Below, in pieces: positions 9,701 to 17,704 of a DNA stretch of 36,066 bases. Numbering within the stretch: the stretch's first letter is position 1; every line of letters begins with the position of its first letter. Both the position numbers and the translations under genes were made by a program. The notes under the pieces were generated by a model, which was given only the letters and a program-made list of their open reading frames with translations, had not been told where the DNA came from and ran no database searches. Origin of the DNA: Marinilactibacillus psychrotolerans (GTDB lineage: Bacteria; Bacillota; Bacilli; Lactobacillales; Carnobacteriaceae_A); assembly GCF_900101525.1 (NCBI RefSeq), contig NZ_FMZD01000023.1, forward strand, positions 1 through 36,066, read 5' to 3'.

Positions 9701-10737
9701 TTGAGAACCTTGAAGAAATTAATAATAAAAAAACACGAACAGCTTTAATCCTAAATAACAAAGTTGTTCCAAATATCCAAAATATAATACGATATTTCCA
9801 AAAACCGGATAATAACTGGAATAAGGAATTAATAAACTTTGTTAATCAAGTTCAACATAAAATAAAAGTTGACTATGATGAGGTTATTGAAGAGTTTGAC
9901 GAGATTGGATTTTTTGAGGCTACTTTAGCTTTGAATGAATTACGTGATAATCGTTACGAAGATATTATTGGAGAGAGCAACTATAAATTAACTAACGATC
10001 AATTCACTATTAAAAATCTGCAAGATAATAAAATTAGTCTATTACTAAAGCATGGCATGATTTCAATGAACTCTACTAACCTAGAGAATATAAGAGAAAA
10101 CTACCGAGATATTTTGATTGATTTTATACAGTCAGATATTGAAGCCTATCTAGGTTTGGTGACAGATCAAGTGAATGAGAGTGAAATAATTGGTCTATTG
10201 AATTCGAATCTTAGCGTGGAGAATATGGATAGAATTTTATCTACAATAGGTAATTCTAAGAAAATAAGTTTAGCTGAAATCAAGAGAGATCACCCACTCA
10301 TGCAGACATTAATTGCAAAACATCTCAAAGAGAGCGATAAAAAAATACTCTTCAGTGAGTTCAATCAATATATACAAAGTATAAAAAATTATATTGTAAA
10401 CATTGCTATCGAGAGTATATCAATCATAATAGATGAAAACATAGATATAGATAAGGAATTGTTGAAAGCACTGCTATTATCAGATATGGAAATCTCCACG
10501 AAGAAAGACTTAGTAATAAATAAGGTTGATAAATTACATTTTGGGGATTTTTTGTCTCTTGATTCGCAACTTGGTTTATCTGAAAAATTCGAAAAAATCA
10601 ATTTAAATAAAAATCCTAGCTATGATGATAATCCTTTTAATAGTTCGATTTTGGAAAGACTTGTAGAGTTAAATCTTATTAAAAAGAAACATAGAAATGG
10701 GAAAATTTTTGTGTCTAAACTTGCATCTAGTCTATAA
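6775..10737 (+). CDS. Large KAP/YobI-type membrane-anchored P-loop NTPase
   Basis: A 1320-residue protein. The Walker A motif GPYGAGKSS lies at about residues 85-93 and Walker B (VIVFEDLDRFG) at about 300-311. Between them are two transmembrane helices (about 189-209 and 233-253). A P-loop domain interrupted by a membrane hairpin is the KAP NTPase plan, and the N-terminus (YIFESLGPVNDVELGKYEDAL) resembles the YobI-type ATPases of Firmicutes. The long C-terminal part is helical and charged, with no recognised domain. KAP proteins include the phage-exclusion protein PifA, so phage or plasmid defence is a reasonable inference. The start is GTG 6775, eight bases after AGAGGG; GTG 6766 is possible. 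Codon use is very AT-rich, in line with an accessory gene. Confidence 0.82.
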   Translation: MDDKYIERIMSWRGMFKGLIISEKEIETLSQNKSEADTGNSKKIKKKKYIFESLGPVNDVELGKYEDALNQMMEDDSIYNVGLTGPYGAGKSSIIESYKTENEQMKFIHVALGKYDTIDDDSNSLVLNQQEVTPEMKSVNQKISEAPTQPFKEFKEIEGKIINQLLHQVNVKNVPQAFTKVKKNNSVRKIIVWAIIVPLVLAFSIFLLRFDDWAAFVQINHMNLLYRTINPSLRVFAAAALLGLIGYLTYVFGSAQINRSLIRKVSIRGNEIELFKNSENSFFDEHLNEVIYLFENSGADVIVFEDLDRFGSTDVFRKLRELNQLINKRKQDDLAGKDTHKKLVFLYLIKDDIFVSKDRTKFFDLIIPVVPTVSSSNSFNKMMEIFGSIKEIDRTFLRNLSFYIDDMRLIKNIFNEYTIYDSEINTSSLDQNKLLGMVTYKNIFPRDFSQLQYGKGFIYSILNNKRDTYDQEKSIIDSEIFNLESELEELESSSLVSFDRLKETHLTTESILVDGESEDTYPTRMEYVRKVLEGKNLSKVKLKKYQNYSNLYTKSSEPISLESLLKKMEDTPEYQQDKKIVEDIKNGKKVIVSSKIQDLKIKKKQVETQPLSEVFDSNHFEKELQGHEDIKNSGYYDLILFLLSNGYIDENYEDYMNYFYPNDLKREDKLFVRNLLSSSKGDPSKKLRNIESLIEILKNEDYKKVGILNFSLSEYIIDKKMENQFSTILSVARQNHNYKFVLDLYENLLKYNDEKGTENILFFTVTLFSTWKNFLSYAIKKYENKGISEERDNLLKDLVFDGLIYLNSDNEAYEKENSILVEFINQNSSLLENVSEATWNQFSENGITKLEKMEIKLTKINHEQMYNKLFKSIIKNDLYEFNYENIEEIALFEGIVPDRSGIGKFKHESLTRLMNSENDILKARIKNNLNDYLNQYLLFSDCDTYDIEEYVLLVLNSNNVADKTKIKYIESMKYHVENLEEINNKKTRTALILNNKVVPNIQNIIRYFQKPDNNWNKELINFVNQVQHKIKVDYDEVIEEFDEIGFFEATLALNELRDNRYEDIIGESNYKLTNDQFTIKNLQDNKISLLLKHGMISMNSTNLENIRENYRDILIDFIQSDIEAYLGLVTDQVNESEIIGLLNSNLSVENMDRILSTIGNSKKISLAEIKRDHPLMQTLIAKHLKESDKKILFSEFNQYIQSIKNYIVNIAIESISIIIDENIDIDKELLKALLLSDMEISTKKDLVINKVDKLHFGDFLSLDSQLGLSEKFEKINLNKNPSYDDNPFNSSILERLVELNLIKKKHRNGKIFVSKLASSL

Positions 10738-10902
10738 TATAATTTATACGACCCAAGAATAGGTAAGAAAAAAAGATGAAAAAAGAAGTGATAAAAAGAG
10801 TTACTATTGACTTGATTAAAAATTTATGACATTTTGAAATAGAGAAGTAAATTAAAGTCAAAAGTTAGCAATTCTTAGATAGTGTATAAATGTATTTAGG
10901 AT

Positions 10903-10939
10903 AAAAAGAGATTAGGCTAAAATGTCCTAATCTCTTTTT
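10903..10939. terminator. Bidirectional terminator between NTPase and partition genes
   Basis: AAAAAGAGATTAGG (10903-10916) pairs with CCTAATCTCTTTTT (10926-10939) without mismatch over a 9-nt loop. It lies directly behind the stop codon of the minus-strand partition gene and can also stop readthrough from the NTPase gene. Confidence 0.88.
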
Positions 10940-10940
10940 C

Positions 10941-11324
10941 TTATCCAAGAAACTTATTGTTTTGAATACTAGCTATAATTCTCTGTGCTCTTTCGTCATA
11001 ATTGTTTACGTAATAAAATTTTGCCATATTACGTAAAGTCTCGTACGCTTTGTCGCCTTTTAAAGTCCGAAAAATCTCAATTAATGATTTAATATCTGGA
11101 TCGGCTTTTATGGTTTTTCTGTCCTTAGCGGAATACTCAGTATTGAAGTCGATACTTGTTACGTCTGTTTCTACTTTTGAATAATGTTTAGTTGTACTTT
11201 TTTCTGTTACCAATTTCTCTTTTTTAGGTGTTATTTCAGAGTTTACAGATTCACTAAATCTTGATTCAGATACTGGACTTTCGACTACGGGTCTGTCTTT
11301 TTTCTTTCTGTTAGTAAGAGCCAT
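10941..11324 (-). CDS. Small plasmid partition/copy-control protein downstream of ParA
   Basis: A 127-residue basic protein with an N-terminal Lys/Arg block (MALTNRKKKDRP), a disordered S/E/K-rich middle (about 12-65) and a compact C-terminal part (IKADPDIKSLIEIFRTLKGDKAYETLRNMAK). Small proteins of this layout directly follow parA on theta plasmids of lactic acid bacteria (PrgO/RepC-type), which is the basis of the call. The start is ATG 11324, one base after the ParA-remnant stop; an upstream in-frame ATG at 11348 lies inside the parA remnant. The gene looks intact although its partner is broken. Confidence 0.6.
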   Translation of the reverse strand: MALTNRKKKDRPVVESPVSESRFSESVNSEITPKKEKLVTEKSTTKHYSKVETDVTSIDFNTEYSAKDRKTIKADPDIKSLIEIFRTLKGDKAYETLRNMAKFYYVNNYDERAQRIIASIQNNKFLG

Positions 11325-11325
11325 T

Positions 11326-11890
11326 TTAAGCACCTGCTTTCGGTTCAAATGTACCTAAGTCTAATTTACGAGAACTTTCTGTAAGCTTATTACCGTTCAA
11401 ATATTTAGGTTTATACGTATAGTCTTCAGGTATATCACCCAAACTCTCAAATAATTCAATTCGCTCTTCAAGTTCTTTAAAGATATCAGCAAACAAAGCG
11501 AATACTTTTCTATCGTGGTGGTCTATTACTGAAATATCATACTCAGAATAATCGTCAATCCTTTTCTGATTATTCACTATTGCATTGAAAGTGAAGTTCT
11601 CGCCAAAAGCTTCTTTCGTTTGAGCAATAATTGACTCGTGTAAGTCTCTTTTGGGTTGAAGTAAAAACGGCAATAGTCCTAATACTTCTCCTTTAAAATC
11701 TTCTCCAAAGTCGTCTATTAAAGTCTGTAAGTATACGTTTATAATATCCAAAGTTCCTTCAAAGGAATAGGTTTTGGTTTCCTGGGAATAACGAAGTAAT
11801 CTACACATACCATTGCATTGTCAACTTTAATATAAGTACTTGAGCCAATGTCGATCCAAATATAATCATAGAGTGGATTAATATATTCGT
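11326..11890 (-). pseudogene. ParA-type partition ATPase remnant, N-terminus missing and frameshifted
   Basis: The 160-codon open frame 11326-11808 holds only the C-terminal half of a plasmid ParA: SFEGTLDIINVYLQ, LLPFLLQPKRDLHESI, FNAIVNNQKRID and DHHDRKVFALFADIF. Just upstream the reading continues in another frame with YDYIWIDIG, VDNAMVCVDYFVIP, the part around the ParA Asp motif and next strand, up to about 11890. A frameshift therefore lies near 11785. There the homology stops, so the Walker A half is deleted. It is convincingly ParA-derived but cannot work as an ATPase. Confidence 0.78.
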
Positions 11891-12880
11891 GATAAAATTT
11901 GATTGTTCTAAAGAGAACGTAAGCAGTGACGATATTTTAGTAGCGGGTCTTGAACTTAATACGGTCCCTACGTTGATTTTAGAGGTCCTTAACGGCTATC
12001 AAGCTTACTTTGTTTTGGACCCAACCTAGCTATATTTCTAAAGCAAATGAGTTCAAATCTTTGAGAACCAATAAGGCCATTGCTCGGTCGTTAAAAGTAG
12101 CCTTTTCAAAAGAAATTGAAGGGGTCGACTTTGGTTGCAATCCCTTCGGTATTTTTAGATTTCCACGTGAAGATAACATTGTCTACTATGATCCGACTAA
12201 CTTATTCAATTTCAAAAAGCTAATGGCTTGGTCCATGAAAATTAGTGATGATCAAAAACAAGAAAGACAATTACTTCAGAAAGACAATTTTAAAAACGCT
12301 GATTTTAAGCAAACAAAAACAAGCTGGTTTAGAAGCTTATTGAACGTGAAGACGATAAAAGGTGGTAAAGGATTGCTGGGACGAAATTCCGTAATTTTTA
12401 CGGCTTCTTTGGCGTGCTACTCTTCAAAAATGGAGAAAGAAGACTGTATTGACTTAATGGACGAGTTCAATACGTTTTTGGCGAGCCCACTATCCGATAG
12501 AGAAGTGAAGAAGATCGTTAGATCCGCTTATTCAGGACGTTATAGTGGCGCTTCTGCGCAGTATATTAGAACGTTTGGGAATCACTCAAAATCGTTCTGA
12601 GAGCTTAAATAAGGGCGCCTGGTATAAGTTCGCAAAGCCCAGAGGAGAACGTGAGAAAACGTATTATTTGGAGTATCGACTAGATCTAATTCAAGCGATC
12701 GAACAAACAACCCATTATTCAAATGAAGAGAAAAGAATTGATGAAGGAGATAAAAATCCCTGAATCAAGCCTTAAAGACCTTTTAAGAATGCTGAAGGAA
12801 GATCACTAAGTTATCATTTAAACACAGCAAGGAAGAGACGAATATACACGTTTAGGAACTAGCAAAAGTGTTATTGTCAA
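11890..12880 (+). pseudogene. RepE/RepS (Inc18-type) replication initiator remnant
   Basis: Pieces of a theta-plasmid initiator can be followed in order. SKENVSSDDILVAG, PTLILEVLNGYQAYFVLDPT, then a stop codon, then SKANEFKSLRTNKAIARSL, GCNPFGIFRFPREDN and GLLGRNSVIFTASLA, EVKKIVRSAYSGRYSGA (open frame 12010-12600). After a frameshift come GAWYKFAKPRGEREKTYYLEY (12545-12763) and, after another, MKEIKIPESSLKDLLRMLK. These match the order of blocks in RepE/RepR/RepS of pAM-beta-1/pIP501-type plasmids as I remember them. The N-terminal quarter, at least one stop and two frameshifts are against function. The start of homology at about 11890 abuts the parA remnant. Confidence 0.8.
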
Positions 12881-12921
12881 TCTCTTAGGGAAAGAAAAAT
12901 GGAACTAAGTAAAGGATAAAC

Positions 12922-12959
12922 TGGATCTCATAAAGTCAACATCGACTTCATGAGATCCA
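12922..12959. repeat. Two-step hairpin after the rep remnant
   Basis: TGGATCTCAT (12922-12931) pairs with ATGAGATCCA (12950-12959), and the inner AAGTC (12933-12937) with GACTT (12944-12948). An AT-rich tail follows on the plus side, without a proper T-run. It may be the old terminator of rep or a stop between rep and the convergent ceo gene. Confidence 0.6.
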
Positions 12960-13037
12960 ATTTAATTTTACGTATAGAGTTTTTTCTCATATCTAATCAA
13001 AAACAAATTTTTGAACTATAAAAGACTTTTTTAACAA

Positions 13038-14063
13038 TTAAACCAACGAAGCTGGATCTTGTCTGTCAGACTGTATTAATGAGTCATGTATAGATCGATG
13101 CTGGAATTGATTGATTCTTTCATCAATAATTCGTCCGTTATCGACAATCAGAGCATTCTTTAAAATCTTGTTGGGACGGTTTTCTACTAATTTATCGATA
13201 TAGTTAGCAGTTTCTGAAGAGATGGCATTTGAAGAAGAGCGATAGAAAATAGTAGGGGTATGATCGACTGCGTAATGGACAACTCCATCAACTTCGTAGA
13301 TAGGATTATTTAAAGAGGTAGGAACGGTGGTTTCAATGGCACCTTGCTCGTCACAGCTAACGTCAATAAACAGTGTACCAGGTTTGAATTGTTTTAAATC
13401 TTTTTGGTAAATAAGATGATCCGTGCGAGAAGTATCCCACAAAATCGCATTGACAATAACATCGAATTCAGTCATTTCTTTTTGAAATAACTTTTCTTGT
13501 TTACGGTTATAGACTTTAACATCTGCACCTAAACCGATTAAAATACGTTGGGCTCCCCGTGCAGTATTACCGCGTCCTAAAATAGCTACTTTTGTATCAT
13601 ACGGCATTACGCCATTTAATTGATAGGCATGCATAACAGCAGCTTCTCCAGCTAGTTCATTATTGCGCCAGTAGGAATGGCGATTGTCTTCATACATGTC
13701 TTCCCATGCATAGGCAGATAACTGATTAGCAACTAAAGTATCTGTTATTTCTTTATTCTGTACTGCATGGACCCATCCAAATAATGTTTGACCTGGATGT
13801 AAATCTTTTATAAAAGTAGCATCTCCGATTTTAGGATCGCATACGATATCCTGTGCCAAAGCAATCTTCCTAGAAACGATTTGGCAACCTAAAGCTGCAT
13901 ATTCAGTATCAGAAATATTTAAATCGCTTCCATAATTTCTTTCAAAGAATAACGCTTCACGATGTTGTAACTCTACTATATCTTTAGGTAATAAGGCAAT
14001 ACGTTTTTCACCTGGCTTGTGACTGTTGATAAAACCGATTGTTCTGAATGGTTTTTTTAGCAT
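13038..14063 (-). CDS. ceo: N5-(carboxyethyl)ornithine synthase
   Basis: A 341-residue NADPH-dependent opine dehydrogenase that condenses pyruvate with the side-chain amino group of ornithine (or lysine). It is related to alanine dehydrogenase and saccharopine dehydrogenase. The N-terminal region has GEKRIALLPKDI and the following Gly/Asp elements typical of the alanine dehydrogenase group. The nucleotide-binding fold is VAILGRGNTARGAQRIL, with an Arg after the second strand (VYNR) fitting NADPH. YAWEDMY and VDVSCDEQGAIE also recall the lactococcal enzyme, which is about 313 residues; this one has a longer polar tail. The start is ATG 14063 with AGGAGG eight bases upstream. It is likely monocistronic. 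Confidence 0.88.
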   Translation of the reverse strand: MLKKPFRTIGFINSHKPGEKRIALLPKDIVELQHREALFFERNYGSDLNISDTEYAALGCQIVSRKIALAQDIVCDPKIGDATFIKDLHPGQTLFGWVHAVQNKEITDTLVANQLSAYAWEDMYEDNRHSYWRNNELAGEAAVMHAYQLNGVMPYDTKVAILGRGNTARGAQRILIGLGADVKVYNRKQEKLFQKEMTEFDVIVNAILWDTSRTDHLIYQKDLKQFKPGTLFIDVSCDEQGAIETTVPTSLNNPIYEVDGVVHYAVDHTPTIFYRSSSNAISSETANYIDKLVENRPNKILKNALIVDNGRIIDERINQFQHRSIHDSLIQSDRQDPASLV

Positions 14064-14145
14064 AATCCTAACCTCCTATTTTATGATCCTTGCGTGCGAT
14101 AAGTCATACTTAGCACTTTATTATCTCATTAATGGCAGATAGATA

Positions 14146-14194
14146 CAAATTTATATGAAAATAGTGTATTAAGACCTATTTTCATATAAACTTG
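14146..14194. repeat. Long AT-only inverted repeat upstream of ceo
   Basis: TTTATATGAAAATAG (14150-14164) pairs perfectly with CTATTTTCATATAAA (14176-14190). CAA/TTG extends the arms to 14146-14194 with one mismatch; the loop is 11 nt. It lies between the minus-strand GNAT stop and the ceo start. No T-run follows on the minus strand, so an operator or mRNA element is as likely as a terminator. Confidence 0.65.
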
Positions 14195-14245
14195 TACTTC
14201 AAAACTCTTAGAGATCAATTAATGTATTGATAAGCATTTAATTGT

Positions 14246-15073
14246 TTATGCTTTTTTATAAATGTAATAATCTTGAGCATGACTTATTGTAAAGCCAACA
14301 GCTTTATATAATCCTAATGCATTAGTGTTAGTTGTTTCTACTTCTAGATGGACAGAGTAGCCTTTTTTACTTTGCTCTTGTACGAGATAACGTAAAACTT
14401 TGCTTCCAATTCCTTGCCCTTGAAATTCGGGTAAAATTGAAAAGCCATAAATCCATGCTTCGTTATCTTCTATATAGATCTGTATTTTACCAATCGCTTT
14501 ATGGTTCACTTCAATCATGAATAAATCAGTATCTGGATCATTGATAATATTGCTTTCATTTGCCAAGGCATCTTCTTCGGATAAATCGAATGCTAGCATA
14601 TCAAGTTGAATTCTTAAGTCTGCATCTTTTCTTTCCGTGGGGCGTAGGTTAAATCCAGAGGAAGAAACGGTTAGCGGTCTTGGTTCCCAACGCATCTGAT
14701 GTTCAGTAAAGCTATAGCCTGCTTTTTGTTTCTTCAGGAAATCCTTTGCTTCTCTAGCTGTAGAGGGAGCATTTAATAAGATTTTTTTATAACCGATTTT
14801 ATTCGCTGATTTCATTGCTTTTTTAAATAATTTTGTGAACTGTCCTTTCCGGCGTTCTCTGGGTTTAACCATACCAGTTACTTCAACAGTTGATCCAAAA
14901 GGATATAACCCAATAAAAGCTATTAATTCATTATTTTCATAGTGTAAGAAATCAAAGTGATCTGCTTCTCTATCGCGAAGCAGATCCCAATTCAATTTTA
15001 ATTCAATTTTATCAAATACTTCTACTTCTTTTTGAAGTTTTTCTACATCGTAAAGTTGTTCCCTTGTTAACAT
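14246..15073 (-). CDS. Tandem GNAT-fold N-acetyltransferase
   Basis: A 275-residue cytoplasmic protein made of two GNAT domains, residues about 1-125 and 140-275. The C-terminal domain has a clean acetyl-CoA loop (ILPEFQGQGIGSKVL, the Q/R-x-x-G-x-G/A type) and a NTNALGLYKAVGF motif near its end. The N-terminal domain keeps only a degenerate loop (VKPRERRKGQFTKL), so it may be structural. Double-GNAT proteins of this size are common in Firmicutes; substrates are unknown. The start is ATG 15073 with GGAGG a few bases upstream (minus strand). Confidence 0.85.
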   Translation of the reverse strand: MLTREQLYDVEKLQKEVEVFDKIELKLNWDLLRDREADHFDFLHYENNELIAFIGLYPFGSTVEVTGMVKPRERRKGQFTKLFKKAMKSANKIGYKKILLNAPSTAREAKDFLKKQKAGYSFTEHQMRWEPRPLTVSSSGFNLRPTERKDADLRIQLDMLAFDLSEEDALANESNIINDPDTDLFMIEVNHKAIGKIQIYIEDNEAWIYGFSILPEFQGQGIGSKVLRYLVQEQSKKGYSVHLEVETTNTNALGLYKAVGFTISHAQDYYIYKKA

Positions 15074-15416
15074 GTACAGGCCTCCGGAATTCTTTCGTTA
15101 ATTGGCTGTTATAGAAAGTTGTTTATTATATATCGGTTAAGTAAAGAGTACTTTTATGATGATGGATTAAGAAAAAGGCCAGTAAATCATTATACAATAA
15201 AACAAATAGATTAATATACTATGATTCTATCATAATTGTTCAGTGAATAGCTATTTTAAAAGATTGCTCATGGTAAATTATTATATAAAAAAATAAACAA
15301 GTGAAATCATATGAATTGCAAAAATGAAAACGGTTGTATTACAATTAGTTTACCTAATAATTTACTTATTATGATCATTTTGTATGGGTGATACACTTAT
15401 AGAAAGGGAGATCAAT
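15074..15416. other. Intergenic region before the ABC sugar importer
   Basis: No gene is seen in this 343-bp stretch. It must contain the minus-strand promoter of the GNAT gene and the promoter of the importer operon. A cre-like sequence lies at 15325-15338; no other structure stands out. Confidence 0.5.
15325..15338 (+). promoter_or_regulatory. Possible CcpA (cre) site, imperfect
   Basis: TGAAAACGGTTGTA agrees with the cre consensus TGWAANCGNTNWCA at 12 of 14 positions, with mismatches near the right end. It lies about 80 bp before the solute-binding protein start, where catabolite control of a sugar importer would be expected. The overlapping TTGTAT (15334-15339) could be a -35 box. Confidence 0.4.
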
Positions 15417-16751
15417 ATGTTAGAAAATCATGATTCTAAGGTCAGAATGGGAGCGCTTTTTACAGGAGCTTGTGCAGTGCTTTTAGCGGCATGTGGTAAC
15501 GATAGTGGTGCTGGACCAGGCGGGATGGGGACAGAGTCTGGAGGAAGTGATGGAGATAGCGAAACCATTCAACTGAATATTATGCAAGGAAAAGTCGAAT
15601 TTAATGAACAATTCAATGAACTAGCGGATCAATACATGGAAGAGAATGAAAATGTTCAAATAGAAATAACCTCTGTCGGAGGTGGGACTGATTATTTCAC
15701 ACAATTAACAACGAGATTTTCTTCTGGTGATGAGCCGGACATATTCAGTGTGGCTGGTCCAAATGAAATTGAACAATTTCAAGATACAATGGCAGATATG
15801 TCAGATACAGAAGCAGCAGAAGCAGCTTTAGAAGGCACAATTGAAAATGTCACGCATGATGATGGACGAATTGACGCTATTCCATATAATTTAGAAGGTT
15901 ATGGATTTATTTATAATAAGGAAGTATTGGAACAAGCTGGAGTGAATCCAGAAGAACTTTCCACTTATGAAGAATTACAAGAAGCGGTTGAAACAATTGA
16001 TAGTCAAAAAGAAGACTTAGGGATTGAAGCGGTATTTGCATTACCTGGTGCTGAAAGCTGGGTCATGGGAGATCATTTAGCAAATGTTTATTTATCACCA
16101 GAATTGAATGAAAATCCAGTTGATGCATATAATGCAGAATCATTAGCGTTTGAAAGAGCTGATGAATTTAAAAATATGCTAGACTTACAGGCAGAATATT
16201 CTATAGAACCCGTACTCAGTTTAGATTATTCTCAACAGGTAGAAGAATATTTCTCACTTGGACAAGTTGCTATGATTCAACAAGGGAACTGGATCTATCC
16301 TACCTTAGAGCAGATGGATCCTGAATTTGCAGAAAGCAATGTGGGAATGATTCCAATACCGTTAGAGGGGTACGAGGACCAATTGCCAGTCGGTGTTCCT
16401 AACTATTGGGCAGTAAATAGTAATAACGATGATGCTACAGTACAAGCAGCGAAAGACTTCTTGGATTGGATGTATCTGTCGGATGAAGGAAAAGAATTTG
16501 TAGTTTCTGAATTTAACTTTGTTCCTGCTTATGAAGGATATGAAGACATGGAAATCAGCGATCCACTTTCTCAAACAGTTTACGATTATTCACAAAACGG
16601 TGAAACGTTGGGCTGGGTCTTTACAGGATTCCCTACAGGTTATCAATTAAATGAATTCGGACCTAATTTACAAGCATATCTTGGTGGAAATATGAGTTGG
16701 GAAGAAGCAATCGAAGCATCAAAACAAGCTTGGGAGTCTATGAGACAGTAA
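15417..16751 (+). CDS. Carbohydrate ABC transporter substrate-binding lipoprotein
   Basis: A 444-residue extracellular lipoprotein of the family-1 (maltose/multiple-sugar type) solute-binding proteins. The signal peptide ends at the lipobox LLAAC (Cys26), followed by a Gly/Ser-rich linker. The mature domain begins ETIQLNIMQGKVEFN and contains FSSGDEPDIF, AIPYNLEGYGFIYNKEVLEQAG and MIQQGNW, blocks seen across this family. The start is ATG 15417 with GGGAG upstream; the ATG at 15384 has no ribosome site. The sugar is not predictable. The two permease genes follow after an intra-operon terminator. Confidence 0.9.
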   Translation: MLENHDSKVRMGALFTGACAVLLAACGNDSGAGPGGMGTESGGSDGDSETIQLNIMQGKVEFNEQFNELADQYMEENENVQIEITSVGGGTDYFTQLTTRFSSGDEPDIFSVAGPNEIEQFQDTMADMSDTEAAEAALEGTIENVTHDDGRIDAIPYNLEGYGFIYNKEVLEQAGVNPEELSTYEELQEAVETIDSQKEDLGIEAVFALPGAESWVMGDHLANVYLSPELNENPVDAYNAESLAFERADEFKNMLDLQAEYSIEPVLSLDYSQQVEEYFSLGQVAMIQQGNWIYPTLEQMDPEFAESNVGMIPIPLEGYEDQLPVGVPNYWAVNSNNDDATVQAAKDFLDWMYLSDEGKEFVVSEFNFVPAYEGYEDMEISDPLSQTVYDYSQNGETLGWVFTGFPTGYQLNEFGPNLQAYLGGNMSWEEAIEASKQAWESMRQ

Positions 16752-16758
16752 TACGCTT

Positions 16759-16805
16759 GACAAGGACCGGTGAAGCTTGATGAATCGCGGTCCTTGTCTT
16801 TTTTT
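16759..16805 (+). terminator. Terminator between binding protein and permeases
   Basis: GACAAGGACCG (16759-16769) pairs perfectly with CGGTCCTTGTC (16788-16798), followed by seven T. Lying inside the operon, it should let the binding protein be made in excess over the membrane subunits. Confidence 0.88.
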
Positions 16806-16843
16806 AAAGAATTGAATGTTTGATTCAGAAAGGAAGTAGTGAG

Positions 16844-17704
16844 ATGAAGAATAAAGAATTTACATTTTGGTTATTTATTACTCCCGTATTACTTAGTCTT
16901 ACACTTGTTGTGATTCTTCCCGTAGTCATGGGTTTGTTTTATTCTTTTACTAATTGGAACGGATTGAATTTTACCAGTTTTGTTGGGTTTAATCATTACA
17001 AGCGGTTACTTGGAGACGGGCAGTTTTTGCGGTCACTTTGGTTTACCGTTAAGTTTTCAATTGCTAGTATTATTTTATTGAATGTAATTGGTTTGAGTTT
17101 AGCCCTTTTAGTAACGAGCAAATTAAAAAGTAGAAATATTTTGAGAACAGTTTTCTTCATGCCGAATCTGATTGGTGGTTTGATTTTAGGATTTATCTGG
17201 CAGTTTATTTTTATTAGGGTGTTTGCTTCTATTGGAGAATTGATTGGAGTGGAGTCACTCCAAGTGTGGTTAGCGACGCCAGGTACTGGTTTCTGGGGTC
17301 TCGTCATTTTGACTGTCTGGCAGATGGCAGGCTATATCATGATTATCTATATTGCTTATTTGCAAGGAGTTCCCAAAGAACTATTGGAATCTGCAGAAAT
17401 TGATGGAGCTACACCTTTTCAAAAATTTAGACATGTTATTTTTCCTTTGATTGCACCAGCATTTACAGTCACGATGTTTTTAACCCTTTCAAATTCATTT
17501 AAAATATATGACCAAAACTTATCTTTAACAGGCGGAGGTCCGTATAATTCTACGCAAATGGTAGCTATGAATATCGTGGATACAGCATTTTCAGGGAACC
17601 AGATGGCTTATGGACAATCTAAAGCGATCATATTCTTCTTGATTGTTGCGGTTATTTCTCTTAGCCAAGTCTACTACAATAAGAAAAGAGAGGTGGATTT
17701 ATAA
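16844..17704 (+). CDS. Sugar ABC transporter permease, MalF/UgpA type
   Basis: A 286-residue inner membrane permease with six predicted helices. The cytoplasmic EAA loop, which docks the ATPase, is ESAEIDGATPFQKFRHVIFP at about residues 185-204. The N-terminal signature FWLFITPVLLSLTLVVILPV and the C-terminal LTGGGPYNST are typical of the first permease of this family. The start is ATG 16844, seven bases after AGGAAG; an upstream ATG at 16820 is not needed. The stop overlaps the next gene's ATG by one base (TAATG), so the two are translationally coupled. Confidence 0.92.
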   Translation: MKNKEFTFWLFITPVLLSLTLVVILPVVMGLFYSFTNWNGLNFTSFVGFNHYKRLLGDGQFLRSLWFTVKFSIASIILLNVIGLSLALLVTSKLKSRNILRTVFFMPNLIGGLILGFIWQFIFIRVFASIGELIGVESLQVWLATPGTGFWGLVILTVWQMAGYIMIIYIAYLQGVPKELLESAEIDGATPFQKFRHVIFPLIAPAFTVTMFLTLSNSFKIYDQNLSLTGGGPYNSTQMVAMNIVDTAFSGNQMAYGQSKAIIFFLIVAVISLSQVYYNKKREVDL

